NCBI RefSeq assembly: GCF_003205875.1
Contig: NZ_PUBZ01000081.1
Location: 124,001 to 188,000 of the forward strand
DNA: 64,000 bases
Direction: 5' to 3'
Source: Herpetosiphon llansteffanensis
GTDB lineage: Bacteria; Chloroflexota; Chloroflexia; Chloroflexales; Herpetosiphonaceae
Part shown: positions 32,377 to 40,210 of the stretch, in pieces
Position numbering within the stretch: the stretch's first letter is position 1
Layout: each line of letters begins with the position of its first letter
The notes under the pieces: model-generated
Told to the model about the DNA's origin: nothing
Seen by the model: only the letters and a program-made list of their open reading frames with translations
Databases searched by the model: none
Translations under genes and position numbers: made by a program

Positions 32377-32868
32377 ATGGATGAAGAATGGTTGCCACAG
32401 CATTATTATGCAGCGCTCGAGATCGACGCTGCGACAATTCTACCAGCCCTCCGGCAGCTTTTAGTGCCAGCTACGCCAGCGAGCAATGGTTTTTATGAGC
32501 TGATCGTGATGCATGATCTGGCTGCTAGCCTAATTCAAGGTTGTGCTGAACTTGGTGTTGTAACCTATGCCCTTTCGTGGTGGTGTCATGTTACGCCAAC
32601 CAATCAGGCGCTATATGGTTGCCCCCATGGGTTTGGTGGCCCGCCAACTCATGAGGGCCACTTCTGCGAATGTGGGCAATACCCCGATTACGAGATTCTT
32701 GCTCCACGCTCTGGTTGGCCAGCTTCGCCGCAAGCGATAGCGCTGCTTTGCGCTGAACAATTGCAGCAGGCTATTGCCCAAAAATTGCCATTCGAACCAT
32801 TTTTTCGGCCTTGTTTGGCTATTGGGCTATGTTTGGCAGTGCCAGCAACTTGGGCATACGCTCGTTAA
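32377..32868 (+). CDS. Uncharacterised Cys/His-rich 163-residue protein
   Basis: No family recognised. The notable feature is a dense cluster of possible metal ligands in the middle: Cys70, His71, Cys82, His84, His92, His95, Cys97 and Cys99 (WWCH, GCPHGFGG, THEGHFCECG). The flanking parts are helical (ILPALRQLLVPAT, IALLCAEQLQQAIAQ). Start at 32377 by GAGG 6 nt upstream. It overlaps the next convergent gene by 4 bp. A zinc- or iron-binding role is inferred only from residue spacing. Confidence 0.7.
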   Translation: MDEEWLPQHYYAALEIDAATILPALRQLLVPATPASNGFYELIVMHDLAASLIQGCAELGVVTYALSWWCHVTPTNQALYGCPHGFGGPPTHEGHFCECGQYPDYEILAPRSGWPASPQAIALLCAEQLQQAIAQKLPFEPFFRPCLAIGLCLAVPATWAYAR

Positions 32869-33338
32869 TCCCATAAGCCTTTTTGACCAAAATCCACCAA
32901 AATTGCCCTAAGTTGGACATGCTGAATTTGGAGATAGACCTGTTCAGAGGTCTTGATCGATTGGGTTTGTTGCGTAAGATCGAGCATTGGACCAAACGTT
33001 ACGCGAACTATGCGGCGGGTTTGGTTTGTCTCAAACGCAATCGGCGTTGCGACAAAACGCTCTGTTGCTAGCGGAACGTGAAATTGCACTCCGCCATGTT
33101 GCGCTAAATTGGGAATTGCAAGCTGATCGTTTAAGCGCGGCTTGACGAGCAGATCAATATTCATAATCCAGCCCTGCGCATCCAAATCGATGATGACATA
33201 GTTATCGAAGTTGATGCTATAAGCCCATTCGCGGGCTAGTGGGTTTGAAATTGACATAATTTTCACTGAGCGATCATAGCTGGCGTGCAACTCGCCATAG
33301 CTGCTCGTTGTGCTCATTTTTGCCACATTAAGCCCCAT
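32865..33338 (-). CDS. Uncharacterised 157-residue protein
   Basis: No family recognised. It appears to be a mixed alpha/beta protein with strands such as NYVIIDLDAQGWIMNIDLLV and RRIVRVTFGPMLDL, and no membrane segment. A very strong SD (GGAGGAG) precedes the ATG, so it is well translated. The stop overlaps the convergent gene's stop by 4 bp. Its spacing to the upstream qorB-like gene (206 bp, with a hairpin) suggests a separate transcript. Confidence 0.7.
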   Translation of the reverse strand: MGLNVAKMSTTSSYGELHASYDRSVKIMSISNPLAREWAYSINFDNYVIIDLDAQGWIMNIDLLVKPRLNDQLAIPNLAQHGGVQFHVPLATERFVATPIAFETNQTRRIVRVTFGPMLDLTQQTQSIKTSEQVYLQIQHVQLRAILVDFGQKGLWD

Positions 33339-33453
33339 CGTTGCTCCTCCTTATGCTCACACTCGATCATCGTTCGAGTAGTATAGCGCTTGAATCGGAT
33401 GGCGCTGCTTTTTGCTAAGCCACTTGAGCAGATGTTTCAGGTTGACGTTTGAT

Positions 33454-33492
33454 GATGGGCGACGGTAACGACAAGAGTTGCCGCCGCCCATC
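33454..33492. terminator. Strong GC hairpin after the qorB-like gene
   Basis: Arms 33454-33469 and 33477-33492 pair with one mismatch and one G-U, around a 7-nt loop. It lies 53 bp past the stop of the minus-strand oxidoreductase gene and has no T run. Confidence 0.5.
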
Positions 33493-33544
33493 GTGCTATG
33501 CCAGCAAAAATCGCTTGATCGAGAATGATTGTAAGCAACAGGTG

Positions 33545-34429
33545 TTAATGCTCGTTAGCTTGTAATGTTTCTGCGAAGATGATTGAAAGGCCTGCCTTGA
33601 GATCGACAGGTTTGCGGCCAAGCAGCGTTTCTAAGCTCGCTGAAACTTGATCTTCTTGACCAAGCTTTATATCGGTCATAAACCCAATGATCCGTTGAAT
33701 GACTTGCTCATCCAGACCGCGCTGCTTGAGGTTTGCGGCAAATGCCGACCCTTCAATCGGCGTATAGGCAATTGCTTGCCCCGTCAGTTCGGAGAGATAC
33801 TGCGCCACATCAGCAAATGACCACGTTTCACTCCCAGTAAGTGCGTAGATCTGGCTCTCATTGCTCATCTGAACAAGTGCATTGGCCATTGCCTCGCCTT
33901 GCTCACTGCGTAGCGCGAAGGCAACGTTGCCATCACCTGCAGGGAGCGTAATGCCACGCTCAAAGCCACGTGCTCCGCCAATAAATTGCGGAATTGCATC
34001 CATATACAAGGCATTGCGAAAGATCGTATAGGCCATACCGCTGGCTTTAATCGCTTCTTCGGTCTCAAAATGCTCATGCATCAGCGTATTGGCGAGGGTC
34101 GCCGGATTGCGTAAGTTTCTACTGGTATAGGCAATTCGTTTGACCCCGGCTTTTTTTGCTGCATCGATGACATTTTGGTGTTGTTGAACCCGTTTGCCTT
34201 CTTCGGTTCCCGAGATCAGCAGCACCGTATCGATACCTTGCAGCGCTCGATCAAGCGAATCCAAGTCGTCATAACTGCCAATCCGTAGATCTAGCCCTTG
34301 GGCTTGAAGCTGGCTCGCTTTGGCTGGATTCCGAACGAAAGCGGCTATTTGGCTGATGGGCAGTTGGCGTAAAAGCGTCGTGATGACTGCTGTCGCGATT
34401 TGTCCGGTTGCGCCTGTTACCAAAATCAT
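33545..34429 (-). CDS. NmrA/QorB-like NAD(P)H-dependent quinone oxidoreductase
   Basis: A 294-residue atypical short-chain dehydrogenase. The N-terminal nucleotide motif ILVTGATGQIATAVITTLLR (GxxGxxG) and VRNPAKASQL fit NADPH-binding NmrA-type proteins. Blocks VIDAAKKAGVKRIAYTS and GMAYTIFRNALYMD match the QorB (YtfG) quinone oxidoreductases. It may reduce quinones or electrophiles. GGAG is 5 nt before the ATG. It is divergent from a TetR gene with a perfect operator between them, a common arrangement for electrophile-induced qor genes. Confidence 0.9.
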   Translation of the reverse strand: MILVTGATGQIATAVITTLLRQLPISQIAAFVRNPAKASQLQAQGLDLRIGSYDDLDSLDRALQGIDTVLLISGTEEGKRVQQHQNVIDAAKKAGVKRIAYTSRNLRNPATLANTLMHEHFETEEAIKASGMAYTIFRNALYMDAIPQFIGGARGFERGITLPAGDGNVAFALRSEQGEAMANALVQMSNESQIYALTGSETWSFADVAQYLSELTGQAIAYTPIEGSAFAANLKQRGLDEQVIQRIIGFMTDIKLGQEDQVSASLETLLGRKPVDLKAGLSIIFAETLQANEH

Positions 34430-34451
34430 AGCTTCTCCGATTCAAGTAATG

Positions 34452-34487
34452 TTATCGATGATAACTATATCATGGTATCATCGATAA
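34452..34487. promoter_or_regulatory. Perfect 12-bp inverted repeat, TetR operator candidate
   Basis: TTATCGATGATA (34452-34463) and TATCATCGATAA (34476-34487) are exact inverse copies with a 12-bp spacer. They lie in the 97-bp divergent region between the qorB-like gene and the TetR gene. Confidence 0.8.
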
Positions 34488-34510
34488 TTCAATCACTGTT
34501 ATCACTTTTA

Positions 34511-34519
34511 TGCTATCAT
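34511..34519 (+). promoter_or_regulatory. Extended -10 box next to the TetR start codon
   Basis: TGCTATCAT is an extended -10 (TGnTATnAT) ending 7 nt before the ATG at 34527. Transcription would begin at or within a base or two of the start codon; no SD is present. Confidence 0.5.
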
Positions 34520-34526
34520 TGCTACT

Positions 34527-35255
34527 ATGCAAAATTCTGAAACAACAGCAAGCCTTAATTCACACGATCGCATTGTCCGCGTTACGGCTCATTTGCTGGC
34601 CAATGGCGGTCTTGAGAGTGTTTCAACCCGCGCAGTTGCTGAGGCTGCTGGGGTTCAAGTGCCAATTATCTATCGGCTTTTCGGTGATATGCGTGGTCTG
34701 CTCAACGCTGTTGTTAGCCATGGCTTTGAGGTTTATCTTGAGAGCAAACGCGAACGACTAGCGCAGCATGATCCTGTTGAGGAAATTCGTCATGGCTGGG
34801 ATATGCATGTGGAGTTTGGATTGCTCAATCCTGCCTTGTATCGCCTGATGTATGGCGAGCCACAGCCAAGCAAAGAGGTTCCGGCTGCGCTCAAGGCTTT
34901 AGCAATCTTGCGTGAACGAGTAACCCAGATTGCTGCGACAGGTCGTTTGCTGGTCGATGTTGAGTCGGCGGCTCAGATGCTGCACGCTGCCTGTCGCGGG
35001 GTGACGTTTAGTTTGCTCGAAATCGATTCTGCCGTACGTGATCTCACGCTTTCGACTCGGGTGCGCGAAGCCATCTTAACGGCGATCACGCGACCTGCTG
35101 AGGCCAACACGCTCGATGCAACACAGAATGCTCCAAGTCAGTTGATCAGTACGGCAGTCGCACTCAAAGCTCTGTTGCCAAACGCCCACAGTTTGACTTC
35201 AGGCGAGCGTGCGTTACTCAGCGAGTGGCTTGATCGCCTCAGCCTGAGCCGTTAA
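34527..35255 (+). CDS. TetR-family transcriptional regulator
   Basis: A 242-residue repressor. The N-terminal helix-turn-helix is HDRIVRVTAHLLANGGLESV, STRAVAEAAGVQVPIIYRLF (TetR_N pattern), followed by an all-helical ligand domain. It is divergent from the qorB-like gene, and the shared region carries a perfect inverted repeat overlapping both promoters, so it most likely represses both genes until a small ligand binds. No SD lies before the ATG, and an extended -10 ends only 7 nt upstream, so the mRNA may be leaderless. Confidence 0.92.
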   Translation: MQNSETTASLNSHDRIVRVTAHLLANGGLESVSTRAVAEAAGVQVPIIYRLFGDMRGLLNAVVSHGFEVYLESKRERLAQHDPVEEIRHGWDMHVEFGLLNPALYRLMYGEPQPSKEVPAALKALAILRERVTQIAATGRLLVDVESAAQMLHAACRGVTFSLLEIDSAVRDLTLSTRVREAILTAITRPAEANTLDATQNAPSQLISTAVALKALLPNAHSLTSGERALLSEWLDRLSLSR

Positions 35256-35295
35256 TTCATCGAAAGATTGGGTTTGATAGCAGCCGTTTAAAAGT

Positions 35296-35350
35296 GCAAT
35301 CCCCGAACACTATCAAACTAGAGGGCTAGCTTGACGAGTTCGGGGATTGC
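35296..35350 (-). terminator. Long-loop terminator between TetR and the flavoprotein gene
   Basis: Perfect 13-bp arms 35296-35308 / 35338-35350 with a 29-nt loop that contains its own CTAG...CTAG stem. A TTTT run follows on the minus strand, just beyond the flavoprotein stop. Confidence 0.7.
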
Positions 35351-35367
35351 AGCGGATTAAAAAATTG

Positions 35368-37023
35368 CTAGGCCAAGGCTTCGGCTGCTGCGCGGCCAGC
35401 GGTACGGCCAGAAAAAATACAGCCGCCAAGGAAGGTGCCTTCAAGCGAACGATAGCCATGCATGCCACCGCCGCCAAAGCCCGCCACCTCGCCAGCAGCA
35501 TACAAACCGCTGATCGGCTGACCATCTTGGCCAATCACCCGTGCCGAAAGATCGGTTTGTAGCCCACCCAACGTTTTGCGGGTCAGAATATTCAAGCGCA
35601 CTGCAATCAATGGGCCTGCCCTACGATCCAAAATTTGATGCGGTTTAGCAACGCGAATCAATTTATCGCCAAGGTAGTTGCGTGCGCCACGCAAAGCAGT
35701 AATTTGCATATCCTTGGTAAATGGATTGGTAATTTCGCGGTCGCGGGCCTGAATTTCGCGCTCAATCGCTGCTGGGTCAAGCAATGGTTCTGGGGTGAGC
35801 GCATTCATGCCTTTGATTAAATCGGCCAAATTATCGCGCACAACAAAATCGGCTCCATGGCGCTTGAAGGCCTCAACTGGTGCGGTTGCGCCGGGCAAAA
35901 CGCGGCCCAACACTTGACGCACGCTTTTGTTGGTCAAATCGGGGTTTTGCTCCGAGCCAGAGAGCGCAAATTCTTTTTCGATAATTTTCTGCGTCAGAAT
36001 AAACCAACTATAATCGTAGCCTGTGTGCATCAGATGTTTGAGCGTGCCAAGGCTATCGAAGCCAGGAAACAGCGGCACTGGCAAGCGATTGCCTAGCGCA
36101 TCGAACCACAACGACGATGGCCCAGGCAAAATGCGAATGCCATGGTTCGTCCAAATTGGCTTCCAATTTTGCAAGCCCTCGGTATAGTGCCACATGCGGT
36201 CGGGATTGATAATTGTGCCGCCAGCAGCCTCAGTAATTGCCAACATCCGACCATCAACATAATCGGGAACCCCCGCAACCATGGTTTTTGGCGCTTGGCC
36301 AAGCCGTTCAGGCCAGTTTTTGCGCACTAAATCGTGGTTTGCGCCGATGCCACCAGAGGTCACAATTACTGCTTGCGCCTGAAATGTGAAACTACCAACG
36401 ACCTTGCGCGAGCTTGGCACGCCGCGCGCTAGGCTGCTTGGCTCCAAAATATCGCCCTCGATGCCAGCGACTGCCCCGCCATTGAGCAACAATTGATTCA
36501 CTCGATGGCGAAATTTCAGCGTAATCAGACCTTTTTGGGCTGCTGCACGCACGCGGCGCTCAAATGGCGCAACCACACCGGGGCCAGTGCCCCATGTGAT
36601 ATGAAAGCGCGGCACTGAATTGCCATGGCCAATTGCGCCATAACCGCCGCGCTCAGCCCAGCCAACCACTGGGAAAAAGCGCATGCCCTGATCGTAGAGC
36701 CATTGGCGTTTTTCGCCAGCAGCAAAGGCCAAATAGGCTTCGGCCCATTTGCGCGGCCAATAATCCTCTGGCCGATCAAACGCGGCGGTTCCCAGCCAAT
36801 CTTGCAAGGCCAGTTCATAAGAATCTTTGATTTTGAGACGACGTTGTTCTGGGGAATCGACTAAAAATAACCCACCAAACGACCAAAATGCTTGCCCACC
36901 AAGATTCTGCTCCGATTCTTGGTCGACCAAGATGACTTTTTTGCCGGCATCGGCCAATTCGGCGGCGGCAACCAGCCCGGCCAAACCTGCTCCAACAATG
37001 ACCACATCGGCATCATAGTGCAT
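35368..37023 (-). CDS. FAD-binding dehydrogenase of the KstD/fumarate-reductase flavoprotein group
   Basis: A 551-residue flavoprotein. The N-terminal FAD motif is VVIVGAGLAGLVAAAELADA (GxGxxG), followed by VDQESEQNLGGQAFWSFGGL. The C-terminal FAD-closing motif is LYAAGEVAGFGGGGMHGYRS. The pattern fits putative FAD-binding dehydrogenases related to 3-ketosteroid-delta-1-dehydrogenase. No signal peptide. Start at 37023 by GGAG 5 nt upstream. It stands alone between a TetR gene, which it faces convergently, and the iron transporter, which is divergent. The substrate could be a steroid or another cyclic ketone; the sequence does not decide. Confidence 0.88.
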   Translation of the reverse strand: MHYDADVVIVGAGLAGLVAAAELADAGKKVILVDQESEQNLGGQAFWSFGGLFLVDSPEQRRLKIKDSYELALQDWLGTAAFDRPEDYWPRKWAEAYLAFAAGEKRQWLYDQGMRFFPVVGWAERGGYGAIGHGNSVPRFHITWGTGPGVVAPFERRVRAAAQKGLITLKFRHRVNQLLLNGGAVAGIEGDILEPSSLARGVPSSRKVVGSFTFQAQAVIVTSGGIGANHDLVRKNWPERLGQAPKTMVAGVPDYVDGRMLAITEAAGGTIINPDRMWHYTEGLQNWKPIWTNHGIRILPGPSSLWFDALGNRLPVPLFPGFDSLGTLKHLMHTGYDYSWFILTQKIIEKEFALSGSEQNPDLTNKSVRQVLGRVLPGATAPVEAFKRHGADFVVRDNLADLIKGMNALTPEPLLDPAAIEREIQARDREITNPFTKDMQITALRGARNYLGDKLIRVAKPHQILDRRAGPLIAVRLNILTRKTLGGLQTDLSARVIGQDGQPISGLYAAGEVAGFGGGGMHGYRSLEGTFLGGCIFSGRTAGRAAAEALA

Positions 37024-37284
37024 GGACGCTCCATTCTGCTGCATTAGGTATTTGTTGATTATACGCGATTTTAGCTGCTTGCAACCACTTAAATGCGTCG
37101 CTGATGGTGCAGTATTCTAGGCCATCATCATCATGATTCTTGCTGCTTGTGCCTAAAGCATAATTAGGTAAATATGAACTTTTGTGAACATAGATGAAAT
37201 GAAATTAACTAGCAGAAATTGATTGAAATAGATTAATTAAATTATTATAGCGCTAGAATAAAAAATGGATGTACGATTAATTAT

Positions 37285-37313
37285 TTGACATGGCTGATTG
37301 CTCAGGCTATACT
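37285..37313 (+). promoter_or_regulatory. Consensus sigma-70 promoter of the iron-transport operon
   Basis: TTGACA (37285-37290), a 17-bp spacer, TATACT (37308-37313). This gives a start site near 37320 and a leader of about 100 nt. Confidence 0.85.
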
Positions 37314-37320
37314 TCCTGCT

Positions 37321-37356
37321 GATAAAAACTGTTTTTTCAGATAAAATAGTTTTTAG
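37321..37356 (+). promoter_or_regulatory. AT-rich tandem operator candidate (metal-regulator box)
   Basis: Two direct copies of GATAAAA..(C/T)..GTTTTT spaced by 19 bp (37321-37337 and 37340-37356). The first contains the palindrome AAAAACTGTTTTT (37324-37336). They sit right at the transcription start of the iron importer, where a Fur- or DtxR-type repressor would act. The regulator identity is an inference. Confidence 0.55.
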
Positions 37357-37379
37357 CATTTGATTAATACTTGCCAAAA

Positions 37380-37400
37380 CTTGCTCAATAAGCGAGCAAG
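37380..37400 (+). promoter_or_regulatory. Leader hairpin before the fbpA-like gene
   Basis: CTTGCTC (37380-37386) pairs with GAGCAAG (37394-37400), ending 8 nt before the SD AAGGAG. It may modulate translation or mRNA stability. Confidence 0.4.
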
Positions 37401-37419
37401 CAGGCTTAAGGAGTAGCTC

Positions 37420-38562
37420 GTGAAACTTGTGCGTTCTTTGATGCTGTTGCTCTGTCTGAGCATGGTTATTGCAGCCTGTGGTGGTGCAGCCACCCCAACG
37501 ACTGCGCCAGCAGCACCAACCACCGCTGCAGCAACCCCAACCACCGCTAGCGCAGCTGAAGCTACCGCTACCGTCGAAGTAACCGCCGTTGCTGAGGTTT
37601 CGCCAACCGTGCCAACCACGACCACAACTGAGCCAGCAGGCGGCAGCTTGGTGGTCTATTCAGGTCGTTCAGAAAGCTTAGTCGCTCCATTGTTGGAGCT
37701 GTTTACCCAAGAAACCGGCATTGCAGTTGAAGTTCGCTACGGCGACACCGCCGAAATGGCTGCTCAAATTCTCGAAGAAGGCGAAAATAGCCCAGCCGAT
37801 GTGTTCTTTGGCCAAGATGCTGGCGCATTGGGTGCATTGAGCGATCGTTTTGTCCAACTCGATAGCAGCTTGCTGAGCTTGGTCGACCCACGCTTTGCTT
37901 CAAGCGGAGGCAAATGGGTTGGCGCTTCGGGCCGCGCTCGGGTTTTGGTGTATAACACCGATGTCTTGACCAGCACCGACTTGCCAGCTTCGATTCTCGA
38001 TTTGACCAAACCAGAATGGAAAGGCCGCTTGGCTTGGGCTCCAACCAACGGCTCATTGCAAGCATTCGTCACCGCGTTGCGCGTCAGCCAAGGCGAAGAT
38101 GTGGCCAAACAATGGCTCGAAGGCTTGATTGCCAACGAAATCAAAGTCTATGAATCAAACTCAGCAATCGTCAAAGCTGTTGCCAATGGCGAAGTTGATG
38201 CAGGCTTGGTCAATCACTACTATCTGTTTGCCTTGAAAAAAGACCAACCAGATGCTAAGGCTGCCAACCACTACTTCAGCAATGGCGATATTGGCTCATT
38301 GGTCAATGTTGCTGGCGTAGGCATTTTGCAAACCGCCAAAAACCCAGCAGCAGCCCAAGCCTTTGCTAGCTTCTTGCTGAGCGAAACCGCCCAAAATTAT
38401 TTCACCGAAAAAACCAATGAATATCCCTTGGTTGCTGGCATTACCACCAACCCAGCGATCAAGCCATTGAGCGAAATCACCACCCCCGACATCGATTTGA
38501 GCAACCTGAAAGATCTCCAAGGCACCTTGGAATTGTTGCAAGATGTTGGCGCGATTCAATAA
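37420..38562 (+). CDS. Ferric-iron ABC transporter substrate-binding lipoprotein
   Basis: A 380-residue solute-binding lipoprotein (FbpA/FutA type). Signal MKLVRSLMLLLCLSMVIAAC with lipobox IAAC, then a Thr/Ala/Pro spacer to about residue 70. The binding fold begins LVVYSGRSESLVAPLLELFT, with YGDTAEMAAQILEEGENSPA, ADVFFGQDAGALGAL, and late Tyr-Tyr NHYYLFAL, the expected iron-ligand tyrosines. GTG start with AAGGAG upstream. It is first in an operon of substrate binder, permease and ATPase. The promoter and AT-rich operator suggest iron-repressed expression. Confidence 0.92.
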   Translation: MKLVRSLMLLLCLSMVIAACGGAATPTTAPAAPTTAAATPTTASAAEATATVEVTAVAEVSPTVPTTTTTEPAGGSLVVYSGRSESLVAPLLELFTQETGIAVEVRYGDTAEMAAQILEEGENSPADVFFGQDAGALGALSDRFVQLDSSLLSLVDPRFASSGGKWVGASGRARVLVYNTDVLTSTDLPASILDLTKPEWKGRLAWAPTNGSLQAFVTALRVSQGEDVAKQWLEGLIANEIKVYESNSAIVKAVANGEVDAGLVNHYYLFALKKDQPDAKAANHYFSNGDIGSLVNVAGVGILQTAKNPAAAQAFASFLLSETAQNYFTEKTNEYPLVAGITTNPAIKPLSEITTPDIDLSNLKDLQGTLELLQDVGAIQ

Positions 38563-38604
38563 TGGTCTGACTTTCGGTGTGCGCTTGGGAAGATTGTTGG
38601 CACT

Positions 38605-40200
38605 ATGGTTTTTAAACGGCTTCAATTAACTCGGCCACGCCGCTGGCCAGCACTGATGTTGACGATCAGTGCTGGCCTGATTGCGTTAATGATGGTTTTG
38701 CCGCTTGGCTATTTGCTCTTGCGCACCAGTGAAGCGGGCGATGCTGCTTGGGCGCAATTACAACGCCCCACCACTTTGCGCGTTTTTACTGGCTCGGCGT
38801 TGCTGGCGATTACGGTCACGCTTGGCTCGCTGCTGATCGGGTTGCCCTTGGCCTGGCTGACCACCCGCACCAATTTACCTGGCGCACGCATTTGGTTGGG
38901 CTTAATTATGCTGCCAATGGCAATTCCTTCGTATATTGGGGCTTGGGCGATTATTGCTGTGCTTGGGCCGCGTGGCTTGTTGCAACAATGGCTCGCACCG
39001 TTGGGCGTTGAACGCTTGCCTGAAGTTTATGGATTTTGGGGCGCAGCCGGAGCGTTAATTCTGTTTGGTTATCCCTATATTGTGTTGAATGTGCGGGTTG
39101 CCTTGCGCAAGCTCGACCCAGCCTTGGAAGAAGCAGCGCGCTCGCTTGGCCAACGTTCGGGCCAGATTTTCTGGCGAATCACCCTGCCTCAATTGCGCCC
39201 AGCGCTTGCAGCTGGTAGTTTGTTGGTGGTGCTGTATGCCTTGAGCGATTTTGGCGCAGTTTCGTTATTGCGCTATAGCTCGTTTACCCGCGCGATTTAT
39301 TTGCAATATCGAGCCTCGTTTGATCGAACTGGTGCGGCGGTGTTGTCGTTGTTGCTGGTTGGCTTAGCTTGTGGCTTATTGGCTGCCGAAGCACTCAGCC
39401 GTGGTCGGGCGCGCTATTATCGCTCGTCTGCTGGCGTTAGTCGCCAAGCGAAAGTTGTTGAGCTTGGACGCTGGCGGTGGCCAGCTTTGCTATTTTGCTC
39501 GGTTGTGGTGCTGTTTGCGGTGGTTTTGCCAATTGTGGCGATTGTGGCTTGGCTGATTATCGGCATTCGCTCTGGCCAAGCGTGGAATGTGCAACTTGCT
39601 GATCTCGGCAATTCGTTGCTGGCCGCTAGTTTGGCAGCCCTGGTAACGATTGTTTTGGCCTTTCCGGTGGTCTTTTTGGCCGTGCGCTATCCGAGCCGTT
39701 TAACGAGTTTAATTGAACGCGCAACCTATGTTGGCTATGCCTTGCCTGGCATCGTCGTCGCCTTGGCTTTGGTTTTCTGGGGTGCTAATTATGTGCCATG
39801 GGCCTACCAAACCTTGGGCTTGTTGATTTTGGCCTATGCTGTGCGCTTTTTGCCGCAAGCCATTGGCAGTTTGCGCACGAGTTTGTTGCAAATCAACCCG
39901 CGCTTGGAAGAGGCTGGCCGTTCGTTGGGCCAACCACCATGGCGGGTAGTGCTAAGCATTACCTTGCCGCTGCTACGGCCTGGCATTGTTTCGGGAGCTG
40001 CCTTGGTGTTTCTTTCGACCTTGAAAGAATTGCCAGCAACCCTGCTGTTGGGGCCGACCGGCTTTCATACCTTGGCAACCGATATTTGGAACAACACCAC
40101 CGAACTACGCTTTTCGCAAACCGCGCTGCCTGCTTTATTATTGATGTTGGCCGCCTGTGGCTCCTTGGCCCTGCTGCTGGCGAATGAACGCAAGACGTGA
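38605..40200 (+). CDS. Ferric-iron ABC transporter permease, fused two-domain
   Basis: A 531-residue permease with about twelve membrane segments. Two BPD_transp_1-type halves are fused: the EAA loops are EEAARSLGQRSGQIFWRITL in the first and EEAGRSLGQPPWRVVLSITL in the second, both contacting the ATPase. Its closest type is the FbpB/SfuB iron permease. The SD is weak (GGAAG about 12 nt upstream), and the gene lies 42 bp after the substrate-binding protein. It is the sole permease of the system. Confidence 0.92.
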   Translation: MVFKRLQLTRPRRWPALMLTISAGLIALMMVLPLGYLLLRTSEAGDAAWAQLQRPTTLRVFTGSALLAITVTLGSLLIGLPLAWLTTRTNLPGARIWLGLIMLPMAIPSYIGAWAIIAVLGPRGLLQQWLAPLGVERLPEVYGFWGAAGALILFGYPYIVLNVRVALRKLDPALEEAARSLGQRSGQIFWRITLPQLRPALAAGSLLVVLYALSDFGAVSLLRYSSFTRAIYLQYRASFDRTGAAVLSLLLVGLACGLLAAEALSRGRARYYRSSAGVSRQAKVVELGRWRWPALLFCSVVVLFAVVLPIVAIVAWLIIGIRSGQAWNVQLADLGNSLLAASLAALVTIVLAFPVVFLAVRYPSRLTSLIERATYVGYALPGIVVALALVFWGANYVPWAYQTLGLLILAYAVRFLPQAIGSLRTSLLQINPRLEEAGRSLGQPPWRVVLSITLPLLRPGIVSGAALVFLSTLKELPATLLLGPTGFHTLATDIWNNTTELRFSQTALPALLLMLAACGSLALLLANERKT

Positions 40201-40210
40201 GATAACAACC

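Noticed and set aside
36525-37018. Overlapping plus/minus frames of 60-100 codons inside the flavoprotein gene
   Set aside because: All are shadows of the KstD-like frame, which carries full FAD motifs.
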